64,000 bases of DNA from Verrucomicrobiales bacterium. GTDB taxonomy: Bacteria > Verrucomicrobiota > Verrucomicrobiia > Verrucomicrobiales > DEV007. Shown here one piece after another: positions 25,531 through 34,374 of the stretch (its first letter is position 1; each line of letters starts with the position of its first letter). The stretch covers positions 124,001 to 188,000 of the forward strand of contig JARGPJ010000001.1 in NCBI GenBank assembly GCA_029212615.1, in the 5' to 3' direction. The notes below the pieces were generated by a model that was not told the origin of the DNA, searched no databases, and worked only from the letters and a program-made list of their open reading frames with translations. The translations under genes were made by a program, and so were the position numbers.

Positions 25531-26199
25531 CTACTTAAACTCTTTCTTCAAGCTCTCGACTTCCTTCTTGAGCAGACTACCGACGCGGTGTTTCGCGAGG
25601 TAGACCTGAGACTGGCTCACTCCGAGTTCTTTTTTAACTCGTGAAACCTCCCATTCCTTGATCACATAGGCGTGGAAAATCTGATACTGCTTCGGTGAAA
25701 CGAGTTTTTTGACCCGTTCGATTGCCACCTCGGAGAGGTTATACATCCACTCGTTCTCCCAGAGACGCTCGAGAACTTCCTCACCGTCCTCTCCCTGCAT
25801 CCGCTCAATCGTCGCGGTCCGGCGCATCTCACCGTCCCCGTCAGGGGTTCCACCCGCCTGATTCATTGCCGCCGGATTGCGCTGTTTCTTCCGGAACTGA
25901 TCGAAGATTCGCCAGCGCGTGATGTTCATCAACCAGGTTTTAAAAGAACCTTTCGCGGGATCATACTGCTGCCCTTTTTTCCACTGCTTGGCAACGGAGA
26001 GCACCGTCTCCTGAACCACGTCGAAGGCTTCGTCCGGGCTGAGTCCCGATTTCACCGACACGCTGTAGATAAGCCTCCAGTAGGTCTGATAAAAGTCGTC
26101 CCACGACCGTTGATCCTCCCAGTCAGCAAGACGTTCGATCAAACTCATGCGAGTCTTTTCGAACTGTCGTTTTACGTCTGTTTTTTCCATCGTTTCCAT
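25531..26199 (-). CDS. ECF-type sigma-70 family RNA polymerase sigma factor
   Basis: Sigma factor of 222 residues with region 2 (WDDFYQTYWRLIYSVSVKSGLSPDEAFDVVQETVLSV-type helices and the FKTWLMNITRWRIFDQFRKKQR DNA-melting/-10 segment, each quoted in part) and region 4 with a helix-turn-helix near VSRVKKELGVSQSQVYLAKHR. The linker between them (~65 residues) is longer than in a minimal ECF factor and acidic, and could be a regulatory segment. No anti-sigma factor gene is adjacent. The gene diverges from the Gfo/Idh/MocA oxidoreductase genes, whose promoter it might serve; that is speculative. Confidence 0.83.
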   Translation of the reverse strand: METMEKTDVKRQFEKTRMSLIERLADWEDQRSWDDFYQTYWRLIYSVSVKSGLSPDEAFDVVQETVLSVAKQWKKGQQYDPAKGSFKTWLMNITRWRIFDQFRKKQRNPAAMNQAGGTPDGDGEMRRTATIERMQGEDGEEVLERLWENEWMYNLSEVAIERVKKLVSPKQYQIFHAYVIKEWEVSRVKKELGVSQSQVYLAKHRVGSLLKKEVESLKKEFK

Positions 26200-26273
26200 A
26201 CCTTATGATTCCCGTCCTGACCGGTCCACGCTTTTCGCTTTGCCATTCTACGGGTGCCTCCTAGAATTCTTTC

Positions 26274-27521
26274 ATGATTCGTATTGGAATTGTCGGTTGC
26301 GGCAGAATTCTCGCCGCTCACCTGGAAGGTTACAGACTCCTCAAAGAGGCGGGTGTTGATAATTTTGAAATCACGGCGCTCTGCTCCCGCAAGGCGAATG
26401 ATGCCCAAAGCTACATCAAACGGGGGGAAGGACCGCCCCAACGGGCAGCCGTTTCTGAGATCCCGGGCGATCCGCTCGCCGTCAGCGATCAATTTCTCTC
26501 TGATTTTCAACCCGATACCCCGGTCGATATTTTTACCGACTACCGGGACCTCATCGCTTCAAACCGGGTCGACGCGATCAACGATTTCACGATTCACAGT
26601 CTGCATCATCAAATTGCCGAACTTGCCTTCGCTGCTCGAAAGCCGGTCCTTTCACAAAAACCACTCGCGGTCACCATGGCCGGCGCCCGCCAAATGTGCG
26701 AGCAGGCGAGGGCGGCGGGTGTCACCTTCGGGGTGTTCGAAAACCTGCGCTTTGATCAAGGCGTAAGGCATCAGCACTGGGCATTCAGCGATGAGGGACC
26801 CGCCGGAAAACTCCAGATGGCTGTGATGGGAAATATCGGAACCTGGTGGGCCCCTGACCTCATCGTGGCAGAAACCCCGTGGCGCCACGAACTTGTGCAG
26901 GGTGGTGGCATGGCCCTCGATTTGGGCCCCCACTTCTTTGACATGATCCGCTACATCGGCGGCAGCGAGGTCGAAACGGTAACCGCTCAGACCCGGGTCG
27001 TGGAACCGACACGCTATCTCCTGCGAAACGGCGAGCGGGTCGAACCGGTCTCCTGTGATGCCGATGACACTTTCTATGCACATTTTGAACTCCATTCCGG
27101 GGTCGCCGGCACTATGTTTGGAAGCTGGGGCGGGCACGGCACCGCTACATCCGTCGGGGACGGTCCCGTTTTCTACGGAACGAAAGGCCGGGTCACCGGC
27201 GATCGCATTCAACTCGATGGTGGCGAAGAACAATCGCTCGCGAAGCTCTACGACGCACACGCTCCGACGACGATGAAAGAGAAGCATTTCCCCCTCGGGC
27301 TCACCAATGACTTCGCACTCTCGCAACTCGACTGGCTCGAAGCCGTCGCTTCAGGCGATCAACCGGAATGCTCTGGCGAAGAAGGACTCCGGGATCTCGC
27401 CTGCGCCTATGCGGTGGTAGAATCCGCGAAAGCAGGGCGAAAGGTATCGGTCGAAGAAGTACTGAGCGGGTCTCTGAGAGACTATCAGAAACCTATCGAT
27501 GAACGCTTTGCCCTGACCTGA
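26274..27521 (+). CDS. Gfo/Idh/MocA family oxidoreductase
   Basis: NAD(P)-dependent sugar or cyclitol oxidoreductase of 415 residues. The N-terminal Rossmann fold has IGIVGCGRILAAHLEGY; the usual EKP motif reads SQKPLAVT, and the C-terminal alpha/beta domain holds GGGMALDLGPHFFDMIRYIGG with the HxxD-type active-site region. An insertion near residues 45-80 carries a long acidic/proline segment. Such genes are abundant in Verrucomicrobiota that degrade complex polysaccharides. Substrate not predictable. A second, divergent family member follows 74 bases downstream. Confidence 0.84.
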   Translation: MIRIGIVGCGRILAAHLEGYRLLKEAGVDNFEITALCSRKANDAQSYIKRGEGPPQRAAVSEIPGDPLAVSDQFLSDFQPDTPVDIFTDYRDLIASNRVDAINDFTIHSLHHQIAELAFAARKPVLSQKPLAVTMAGARQMCEQARAAGVTFGVFENLRFDQGVRHQHWAFSDEGPAGKLQMAVMGNIGTWWAPDLIVAETPWRHELVQGGGMALDLGPHFFDMIRYIGGSEVETVTAQTRVVEPTRYLLRNGERVEPVSCDADDTFYAHFELHSGVAGTMFGSWGGHGTATSVGDGPVFYGTKGRVTGDRIQLDGGEEQSLAKLYDAHAPTTMKEKHFPLGLTNDFALSQLDWLEAVASGDQPECSGEEGLRDLACAYAVVESAKAGRKVSVEEVLSGSLRDYQKPIDERFALT

Positions 27522-27595
27522 CCCTCTTTTCCCTCACGCTCTCAGGAGAGGAAAAAGACGGTGAAAATGAAAAGGAATAGAAGGAGACTGAATTC

Positions 27596-28591
27596 ATGAA
27601 ACGCATCGCCACCCTCGGGCTTCATCACGACCATGTCTGGAGCAACCTCCATCAGTTGCAGGAAACCGGCGGGGCGGAACTCGTCGCTGCCGCAGACGAA
27701 GACGAGGCCCTTCTCGACAAGTATCGCTCAGAGCTTCCCGGGAAAACCTACGCTTCTTACGAAGCCCTTCTCGACGAGGAGGATCTCGATGCCGTTTACC
27801 TTTTCGGAAGCAACCGCCTCAACGAGGACCTCACCGTCATGGCTTGCAAAAGGGGGCTCCACTGCCTTGTCGAAAAACCGATGGCCTCAACCCTCGCCGG
27901 AGCAGAACGCATGCTCGCAGCCGCAACAGGGGCAGGTGTCAGGCTCATGATCAACTGGCCCTTCGCGTGGTGGCCACAGCTTCGTCATGGCATTGCGATG
28001 GCTCAAGCCGGGGAAATCGGACAACTCTGGCAGGTCAAATACCGGGCCGCTCATCAGGGGCCCGTCGAACTCGGCTGCTCGGCCCAATTCTGCGAGTGGC
28101 TCTACGATACCGAACTCAACGGAGCCGGCGCGCTCATGGACTACTGCTGTTACGGGGCGGTCCTCGCCGATGTTCTCCTCGGCAAGCCCGATTCCGTCAG
28201 CGGCACGATCATCAGCACCGGCCTGAAACCGGACCTGCAACTCGAAGACAACGCCATCCTTGTCCTCAGCTATCCTCACGCCCTTGCCACAACCGAAGCA
28301 AGCTGGACGCAAATCGGTTCGCTGACCTCTTATGGCACAACGCTTTATGGCAGCAAAGGAACTCTCGTGATTGAGCCGGACCATGAAGGAAAGATCATTC
28401 TCGCCACGGCGGAACATCCCGCGGGCCGGATCCTGGAGATCCCGCCTCAGCCCGATCACCTCGACAACTCAGCGACCCACTTTCTAGCGGCAATCAACGA
28501 TCCGGGGATCGAAATTCACCCTCTCTGCGACGCCCGGCATGGACTCGGTGCCCAATGGATCCTCGAAGAAGGGATCCAGTCTACCAGGTGA
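27596..28591 (+). CDS. Gfo/Idh/MocA family oxidoreductase (second copy, divergent)
   Basis: Oxidoreductase of 331 residues with the family EKP motif (CLVEKPMASTLAGAERML) and C-terminal domain segment GAGALMDYCCYGAVLADVLLG. The first strand reads RIATLGLHHDHVWSNLHQL rather than the normal GxGxxG, so dinucleotide binding at the start of the fold is modified. This occurs in a subgroup of the family and may mean altered cofactor handling. It lies behind another family member in the same direction and ends four bases from the convergent clpX stop. Sugar-acid metabolism is a generic guess only. Confidence 0.78.
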   Translation: MKRIATLGLHHDHVWSNLHQLQETGGAELVAAADEDEALLDKYRSELPGKTYASYEALLDEEDLDAVYLFGSNRLNEDLTVMACKRGLHCLVEKPMASTLAGAERMLAAATGAGVRLMINWPFAWWPQLRHGIAMAQAGEIGQLWQVKYRAAHQGPVELGCSAQFCEWLYDTELNGAGALMDYCCYGAVLADVLLGKPDSVSGTIISTGLKPDLQLEDNAILVLSYPHALATTEASWTQIGSLTSYGTTLYGSKGTLVIEPDHEGKIILATAEHPAGRILEIPPQPDHLDNSATHFLAAINDPGIEIHPLCDARHGLGAQWILEEGIQSTR

Positions 28592-28595
28592 CAGC

Positions 28596-29897
28596 CTAGG
28601 CCGCCTCAGCCTCGTCATCCGGGTCTTTCTTCTTCTGCTGAATGACCTTCGGCTCTTTAGTCCCTTCGACCACTTCACGGTCAACCGTGACCTGAGAGAA
28701 TCCATCGAGACTTGGCGCGTCATACATCACCTCGAGCATCAGCTTTTCAAAGATGGAGCGAAGGGCACGGGCGCCGGTTCCTCTTTCGATCGCCTCTTCG
28801 GCCATGGCTTCGAGACCATCTTCAGTGATGTCGAGATCAACCCCGTCCATTGCGAGAAGCTTGCTGTATTGCTTCACCATCGCATTCTTCGGCTCAGTGA
28901 GGACATGAATCAGCTCAGCAATCTTGAGCGGGCGAAGTGTCGAAACGATAGGCAGACGTCCCACAAATTCAGGAATCAAGCCGAAGCCATGAAGGTCTTC
29001 GGGTGAGACATTTCGAAGCTGCTTTTCAATCTCGCTTTCACTCGCCACCGTCGTGGTCTCTTCACCAAATCCGAGAACTTTTTTGCCAAGACGACGTCCC
29101 ACGATCTCTTCAAGTCCGACGAACGCACCGCCGCAGACAAAGAGAATCCGCTCTGTATTCACCTGGATATACTCCTGCTGAGGATGCTTGCGCCCCCCCT
29201 GTGGCGGGACATTACAGACGGTCCCTTCGAGCATTTTCAGAAGAGCCTGCTGGACCCCCTCACCGGAAACGTCACGGGTGATACTGACATTCTCCGTTTT
29301 CCGGCCAATTTTATCGATTTCATCGATGTAAATAATGCCCATTTCAGCACGCTTCACATCGTAATCCGCGGACTGAAGGAGGCGGAGAATAATGTTTTCA
29401 ACATCCTCACCCACATAACCCGCTTCGGTTAAAGTCGTCGCGTCAGCGATACAAAAGGGAACGTTGAGAACTTTCGCCAGCGTCTTCGCGAGGAGCGTCT
29501 TTCCGGAACCCGTCGGACCGATCAGTAGAATGTTACTCTTTTCAATCTCGACGTCTTCAAACTGGGAAAACTTGCCGTGCGCACGGACCTTCGCCGGAGC
29601 TGAAAACTGCTGTAGACGCTTGTAGTGGTTGTGAACCGCCACGGAAAGAACCTTCTTCGCATGGTCCTGGCCGATCACATATTGATTCAACTGCTCCAGG
29701 AGCTCCTTCGGCTTCGGAACGCTGAGTTCAGTCGAAACCTCTTCCTCATCTTCGTGAAGCTCCTTCTCCAGAATCCCCTGACAAACGTTGATGCAGCCGT
29801 CACAGATGTAGACGCCGGGACCGGCAATCAGCTTTTTAACTTCTGCGTGGCTCTTGCCGCAGAAGGAACACATCGTGAGATTGGACGCTCTAGCCAT
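28596..29897 (-). CDS. clpX: ATP-dependent Clp protease ATP-binding subunit ClpX
   Basis: AAA+ unfoldase of 433 residues that recognises substrates and feeds them to ClpP. The N-terminal zinc-binding domain has CSFCGKS and CDGCINVC; Walker A is [15 protein letters not shown], Walker [11 protein letters not shown], followed by [16 protein letters not shown] with pore-loop-2 residues and PEFVGRLP in sensor/lid region. Start at ATG 29897 ([14 protein letters not shown]); an in-frame ATG 29918 is also possible. No clpP or lon is adjacent, unlike the common clpP-clpX order, so ClpP must be encoded elsewhere. The acidic C-terminal tail (DPDDEAEAA) is normal. Confidence 0.96.
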   Translation of the reverse strand: MARASNLTMCSFCGKSHAEVKKLIAGPGVYICDGCINVCQGILEKELHEDEEEVSTELSVPKPKELLEQLNQYVIGQDHAKKVLSVAVHNHYKRLQQFSAPAKVRAHGKFSQFEDVEIEKSNILLIGPTGSGKTLLAKTLAKVLNVPFCIADATTLTEAGYVGEDVENIILRLLQSADYDVKRAEMGIIYIDEIDKIGRKTENVSITRDVSGEGVQQALLKMLEGTVCNVPPQGGRKHPQQEYIQVNTERILFVCGGAFVGLEEIVGRRLGKKVLGFGEETTTVASESEIEKQLRNVSPEDLHGFGLIPEFVGRLPIVSTLRPLKIAELIHVLTEPKNAMVKQYSKLLAMDGVDLDITEDGLEAMAEEAIERGTGARALRSIFEKLMLEVMYDAPSLDGFSQVTVDREVVEGTKEPKVIQQKKKDPDDEAEAA

Positions 29898-30009
29898 GAA
29901 ATTCGAAGGGTCGTGCAAGCCACCGGAAAAGCGCCCGCAATAGTAGGGTTGGAAAACTTACTCTATACATCCGGCATGTAAAAGCCAGTGAGAATTTAAA
30001 TTTTCAGAA

Positions 30010-31164
30010 CTATAAAAGTTTTTCTAAGATTTTAATAATTTCACCAGTTCCGCTCAAGGTATGATCAGCAGGCGTCCCGACCGGTTTTTCTCCAAGGATT
30101 CGAATTGTTCCGGCGAGACCGGCCGCTTTCCCCATTTCGATATCGCGATCCGCATCACCGATCATCCATGATTGACGAAGGTCGATAAAAAAACTTTCAG
30201 CCGCCGAGTGTATCATCTCAGGATCAGGCTTCGGCAAGTGCGGGCAATCAATCGTGCCGGTGTAGGCATAAATGGCATCAAAAGCCCCCCCCGCCAGGCG
30301 AAGTTCATCCTGCATTTTCCGGTGAATGGCCCCGAGGTCAGCCTCTGTCATGAGTCCTTTCCCCACGCCTTTCTGGCTGGTCACGAGAATCGCAAGGATC
30401 CCCTTCCTCCGAAGCCAGGCGAGAGCTTCAGGGATCCCGGGATTGAGATGGAAATCCTCATGCCGCAGCACATAGCCGCTGCCAGGAGAGCGATTCACGA
30501 CGCCATCACGGTCAAAAAAGACACACCGGTGACCACTCAGTTCCCCTTTCACCTGCTTCCATTCCGCTTCCGTATCCACATCGATGCGCGAGGGGAGTTG
30601 AACAACACTCAGCCCCGCCGACTCCGCCGCTGAAATACACGTCTCAAGGGTGTTTTCCGCGCTCCATGGGATGTCGCGAAAAAGAACCGGCTGCGAATCC
30701 TTCATCGCCACCAGGTAATAACCACCGTCTTCCGTCGGGCCGAAAACAACATCCGCACCGCTCTCAAGCTTCTCATGAGTCGACTCAAAAAGTGAGGCAT
30801 CGAGGTGGACGCAGTCCGTTCCAATCACACTGAGGTATGCCCCGGGAAAACGCTCAAATACAGAAACTGTCGCCGCCTCAAGCCGGCTTCCAAGATCACC
30901 ATCGACCTGAGGTATCCAGAGAACCTCTCCTGAAAAGGCAGATAAACAGGGCTGTAACCACTCCTTTACCGCTGTCCGTTTCTCAACAGGATCGAAAGCA
31001 ATCGCGATAACATCGGGCTCAGAGCAGGAAATCCGGCTGAAGACCCCGGCCACCATCTGCCGATAGGCAAGGAGGGCCGCTTCCCCGCCGATTCCGCCAG
31101 CAAGGCGGGTTTTGACCCGCCCCTCCTCAGGAAACTTTACAAAAACAAGAACAACCCGCTTCAT
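30010..31164 (-). CDS. fusion of DUF2064/TIGR04282 glycosyltransferase and GmhB-like HAD phosphatase
   Basis: A single 384-residue polypeptide with two enzymes. Residues 1-205 resemble the DUF2064/TIGR04282 GT-A family: FVKFPEEGRVKTRLA at 9-22, the metal-binding IGTDCVHLD at 114-122 and FGPTEDGGYYLV at 141-152. Residues 212-384 are a HAD phosphatase of the histidinol-phosphate/GmhB type: FFDRDGVVN (Asp218, Asp220), VTSQKGVGKG, KPDPEM and GDADRDIEMGKAAG. The zinc-ligand loop (Cys-rich in GmhB) is shortened to CPHLPKPDP, so metal binding there is doubtful. It starts with a 4-base overlap with an upstream phosphoesterase gene. The joint substrate is unknown; sugar-nucleotide or arsenosugar chemistry have been proposed for the first domain family. 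Confidence 0.76.
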   Translation of the reverse strand: MKRVVLVFVKFPEEGRVKTRLAGGIGGEAALLAYRQMVAGVFSRISCSEPDVIAIAFDPVEKRTAVKEWLQPCLSAFSGEVLWIPQVDGDLGSRLEAATVSVFERFPGAYLSVIGTDCVHLDASLFESTHEKLESGADVVFGPTEDGGYYLVAMKDSQPVLFRDIPWSAENTLETCISAAESAGLSVVQLPSRIDVDTEAEWKQVKGELSGHRCVFFDRDGVVNRSPGSGYVLRHEDFHLNPGIPEALAWLRRKGILAILVTSQKGVGKGLMTEADLGAIHRKMQDELRLAGGAFDAIYAYTGTIDCPHLPKPDPEMIHSAAESFFIDLRQSWMIGDADRDIEMGKAAGLAGTIRILGEKPVGTPADHTLSGTGEIIKILEKLL

Positions 31165-31973
31165 TCCCCGCCTTCGAAGGGAAGCGAATACGACTTCACC
31201 ATGGTCGACTCTTCCGTGAACGTAATGTGATCAAAAGGGATCGGACCACCTTGCAGAAAATCACAGAATTCATCTTCGGGACCGGCGGTAAACTCACAGG
31301 CGGGACTGGAGACTCCTGAATGAAAAACGCCATCATGAAACAGCTTGAGCCCCCGATGAAGGTGGCCGGTAAAAACACCCCGCAATTGGCTCCCTGCAGC
31401 GTCGAGCAATCGCGTCTGAAACTCGATCCCGTTTTTTGTCAGCAATTTTTCATCGATCCAGGGAGAACCAATCGGCACGAGAGGGTAGTGTAAAAAGACG
31501 GCAACCGGCTTCTCCCCGCTGATATCCGACAGCACCGCCTCAATTTGATTCTCACTGAGAAATCCGTGCGGCCCCTCCGTCGGTGGAACCCACCCGTCGA
31601 GGACGTAAAATTGAACCTTCTCCTCTGCGGCACCACCGATACGATAGCACATTTGATTATCTGAATCAGGAACAAGATCCACCCTATCGCCAAAACTCAG
31701 CGCGCTTCTCATCATGGAAACGTCGTCGTGATTTCCGGTGGCATAGTAGACCGGAGCCTTGAGTTCCGAGAGTATCTCTTCAGCGAGCGCATAAGCTTTG
31801 TCGTGCGGGTCGTTGGCAACATCTCCGGTGTGGACAATAAAATCAGGCTGAAAAGCCAGCTCATTTACGGCTTTTACGAGTGCTTCAGCATGAGCACAGG
31901 CGTTTGCACCGCGGATGTCGAGAGAACGATCCGGGCCGAAATGAGTATCGCTGATATGAATGACTTCCAGCAC
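31161..31973 (-). CDS. metallophosphoesterase, class III cyclic-nucleotide phosphodiesterase-like
   Basis: Calcineurin-like phosphoesterase of 270 residues with the complete metal-ligand set: ISDTHFGPD near residue 8, VHTGDVANDP, ATGNHDD, VFLHYPLVP and GHLHRGLKLF. The order and spacing resemble CpdA-type 3',5'-cyclic-nucleotide phosphodiesterases and GpdQ, but activity on other phosphodiesters is equally possible. The stop overlaps the start of the glycosyltransferase-phosphatase fusion gene, so products are made together; a chain that makes and removes phosphate groups from one metabolite is imaginable but unproven. Confidence 0.82.
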   Translation of the reverse strand: MLEVIHISDTHFGPDRSLDIRGANACAHAEALVKAVNELAFQPDFIVHTGDVANDPHDKAYALAEEILSELKAPVYYATGNHDDVSMMRSALSFGDRVDLVPDSDNQMCYRIGGAAEEKVQFYVLDGWVPPTEGPHGFLSENQIEAVLSDISGEKPVAVFLHYPLVPIGSPWIDEKLLTKNGIEFQTRLLDAAGSQLRGVFTGHLHRGLKLFHDGVFHSGVSSPACEFTAGPEDEFCDFLQGGPIPFDHITFTEESTMVKSYSLPFEGGE

Positions 31974-31982
31974 GCTTACGAG

Positions 31983-32717
31983 TCAGTTGGTGGAATCTTC
32001 ACCCTGATGCTGAGAAAGCATCCAGGTATAGAGTTCCGGGTTGTTATACGAAGCTGTCCAGGAATCATGCCCGATTTCCGGATAAACCGTGAATTTTACG
32101 TTTTGATTGTTCAACGCCCTCAGCGCTTTGACGAGGCGTGCTGAATCCTCAAGGGGAACGACCGGATCGGCATCCCCGTGAAAGGCCCACACCGGCAGAT
32201 GTTTAATCCACCGCATTTTATAAGGCACTCCGCCGCCACAAACGGGCACAATCGCCGCGAAGCGGTGCGGTGCCTCCCCCGCAAAATGCCAGGTCCCGTA
32301 TCCACCCATGCTTAGCCCGGTGAGATAAATGCGGGAGGCATCGATTCGATAGGTCTCTTCGAGAAAATCGATCAACTCAAGCACAGGTTGCTCAGTCCAC
32401 CACTCCTCCTCCGGACACTGGGGCGAGGCGAGGATAAACGGAAAAGATTCGCCCTCGAGAACACGAAGAGGCGGTCCATTCCGGCTCACTTTCGACAAAT
32501 CATTTCCGCGTTCTCCAGCTCCGTGAAGAAAAACGACGAGCGGCCAATCCTTCTTTTCATCCCCCTCATACCCTTCAGGAAGAGAGAGTAGAAAGTCGAG
32601 GGCGAGCGTTTTGGTGACCTCCTTTTCAAAGCGCTGAGAGCTTTGTCCACCAACTGCCAAAGAAGCTGCCGAAACGAAAAACAGCGCAATGACGACAAAC
32701 AGGGGGGCTTTCGGCAT
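31983..32717 (-). CDS. secreted alpha/beta hydrolase (PHB depolymerase/peptidase-like esterase)
   Basis: Exported alpha/beta hydrolase of 244 residues, start at ATG 32717 with signal peptide MPKAPLFVVIALFFVSAASL. Features: oxyanion hole FLHGAGERGND, nucleophile GLSMGGYGTW, acid in FHGDADPVVP and His in IGHDSW. This set is typical of the poly(3-hydroxybutyrate)-depolymerase/feruloyl-esterase-like 'predicted peptidase' group often linked to polysaccharide breakdown. The actual ester is unknown. It lies 9 bases upstream of the phosphoesterase gene on the same strand. Confidence 0.78.
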   Translation of the reverse strand: MPKAPLFVVIALFFVSAASLAVGGQSSQRFEKEVTKTLALDFLLSLPEGYEGDEKKDWPLVVFLHGAGERGNDLSKVSRNGPPLRVLEGESFPFILASPQCPEEEWWTEQPVLELIDFLEETYRIDASRIYLTGLSMGGYGTWHFAGEAPHRFAAIVPVCGGGVPYKMRWIKHLPVWAFHGDADPVVPLEDSARLVKALRALNNQNVKFTVYPEIGHDSWTASYNNPELYTWMLSQHQGEDSTN

Positions 32718-32827
32718 GCAAAAACCTAGCACCACCACTTTGTCCTGCCAGCTAAATCATCGCGCTTTGGAATCGATTCCCCGAGAAATCGCGTTGCTTC
32801 CCCCCTCATTTTCCCGAATCGTAAGGC

Positions 32828-33274
32828 ATGAGTGAACATAAAACCTCCCTGGAATGGAATCGCGGCGACAAAGGATTTGGCTACAAAGAGTTTTCGCGCG
32901 CGCACCAATGGACCTTCCCCCGCAGTGGACAATCCCTCAATGCCTCCGCCGCACCTGACTATCTTGGCGATGCCGACTGCACCGATCCCGAGGAAGCATA
33001 TTCCGCTGCACTCACCAGCTGCCACATGCTGACCTTTCTCGCGATCGCTTCGATGAGCGGATACGTTGTCGATTCCTACAAAGACGACGCCGTCGGTCAT
33101 CTGGCGAAGGCAGACGACGGCAAACCGTGGCTCGCAAAGTTGGAAATGCATCCGGAAATCGTTTTCTCCGGAGAGAAGCAACCCACCGCAGAGCAACTCA
33201 ATGCGCTCCATGAAAAAGCGCATCATGAGTGCTTTCTCGCCAGATCCGTAAAGACTGAGATCACCTGGAGCTGA
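32828..33274 (+). CDS. OsmC/Ohr family peroxidase-like protein
   Basis: A 148-residue protein of the OsmC family, which reduces organic hydroperoxides through two cysteines. Both redox positions are present: Cys65 in ALTSCHMLTFLAIA and Cys135 in HHECFLARS. The N-terminal YKEFSRAHQW and LNASAAPDY segments match the OsmC-like (rather than Ohr) branch. Cytoplasmic; no signal. It is divergent from the esterase gene, with 110 bases between them for promoters. Protection against fatty-acid or organic peroxides is the likely role. Confidence 0.85.
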   Translation: MSEHKTSLEWNRGDKGFGYKEFSRAHQWTFPRSGQSLNASAAPDYLGDADCTDPEEAYSAALTSCHMLTFLAIASMSGYVVDSYKDDAVGHLAKADDGKPWLAKLEMHPEIVFSGEKQPTAEQLNALHEKAHHECFLARSVKTEITWS

Positions 33275-33333
33275 ACCCAAACGCATTGATTGCGCCCTTG
33301 CCCTGCCCTCGTTCCCTTGGCTAACTACGCGCC

Positions 33334-34365
33334 ATGAAACGACTTTCCCTACTTGCCGCCCTCGTCGCCCTGGCTGCCGCACCGGTGCTGCGCGCCCACG
33401 AGGCGGCAACCGAAATGGCCGATGCCGCCTCGCTCTGGCTTTCAACGCTGAGCGAAGAGCAGAAAGCACTCGCCACCTTTGAAGTGACCGACGAAGAGCG
33501 CGAGAACTGGCATTTCATTCCAAAACCCTTCGAGGGGAAAGGTATGCGTGGTGGCTTGCCCTTAAAAGAGATGAGACCCGACCAGCGCCATCTGGCTTAC
33601 GGGCTCCTCTGCTCCGGCCTGAGCCATCGGGGTTTCCTCACCGCGGTTCAGATCATGAGCCTGGAACAAGTCCTCTGGGAGCTCGAGAACGACCCGAAAC
33701 GAAATACGCTCATGTATTACGTCTCCATTTTCGGCAAGCCGGGTTCAGAAGCCTGGGGCTGGCGCGTTGAGGGGCACCACCTCTCAATGAACTTCACGAT
33801 CGCCGATGGAGAGGTCGTTTCATCGACACCGAACTTCTTTGCTTCCAATCCCGGAAAAGTTCTCGAAGGCCCGCGCAAAGGGCTTCGGGTTCTTGCTGCA
33901 GAGGAAGATCTCGCCCGTGATCTCATCAAATCGCTCTCTGATGATCAACGCGCAAAAACCATCGTTGAGGAGAAAGCGCCCTACGAAATTTTCACTGCCG
34001 CCGAATCTACGGTGGCGTCACTCGGTGAAGCTGGACTCTCCTGGGGGGAACTTGAAAAAGAACAACGCCGGAAACTCCGCTCACTCATCAACGTCTATGT
34101 GAACCGTCTCCGCCCCGACGTGGCAAAGGCGGATCTTGCCACGATCAAAGAAGCCGGATTTGACCAAATCATCTTCGCCTGGGCGGGAGGAATTGAAAAA
34201 GGTGAACCTCACTACTATCGAGTGCAGGGCCCGACCTTCATTCTTGAATATGCCAACACTCAGAACGACGCGAACCACGTCCACGCTGTCTGGCGTGACT
34301 TCGAAGGCGATTTCGGGCGCGACATTCTGAGAGAACACTACGTGGCAAACCACGCAGCGGAATAA
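33334..34365 (+). CDS. secreted DUF3500 domain protein
   Basis: A 343-residue exported protein: signal peptide MKRLSLLAALVALAAAPVLRA followed by a DUF3500-type domain over almost the whole length. Characteristic segments are FEVTDEERENWHFIPKP, GLPLKEMRPDQRHLAYGLL, WGWRVEGHHLSMNFTI and HYYRVQGPTFILEYANTQND-type (quoted in part), with the C-terminal HVHAVWRDFEGDFG. The family is common in Planctomycetota and Verrucomicrobiota and has no established function. Conserved His/Asn residues in the HHLSMN and NDANHVH stretches could bind metal, which is inference. Followed 9 bases later by a methyltransferase gene. Confidence 0.85.
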   Translation: MKRLSLLAALVALAAAPVLRAHEAATEMADAASLWLSTLSEEQKALATFEVTDEERENWHFIPKPFEGKGMRGGLPLKEMRPDQRHLAYGLLCSGLSHRGFLTAVQIMSLEQVLWELENDPKRNTLMYYVSIFGKPGSEAWGWRVEGHHLSMNFTIADGEVVSSTPNFFASNPGKVLEGPRKGLRVLAAEEDLARDLIKSLSDDQRAKTIVEEKAPYEIFTAAESTVASLGEAGLSWGELEKEQRRKLRSLINVYVNRLRPDVAKADLATIKEAGFDQIIFAWAGGIEKGEPHYYRVQGPTFILEYANTQNDANHVHAVWRDFEGDFGRDILREHYVANHAAE

Positions 34366-34374
34366 GCCCGAACG

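Noticed and set aside
26652-27326. 224-codon minus-strand frame inside the first Gfo/Idh/MocA gene
   Set aside because: Antisense to a protein with Rossmann and C-terminal family motifs; no motif of its own.
32726-33469. 247-codon minus-strand frame over osmC
   Set aside because: Overlaps osmC and the start of the DUF3500 gene antisense; arginine-rich start and no domain.
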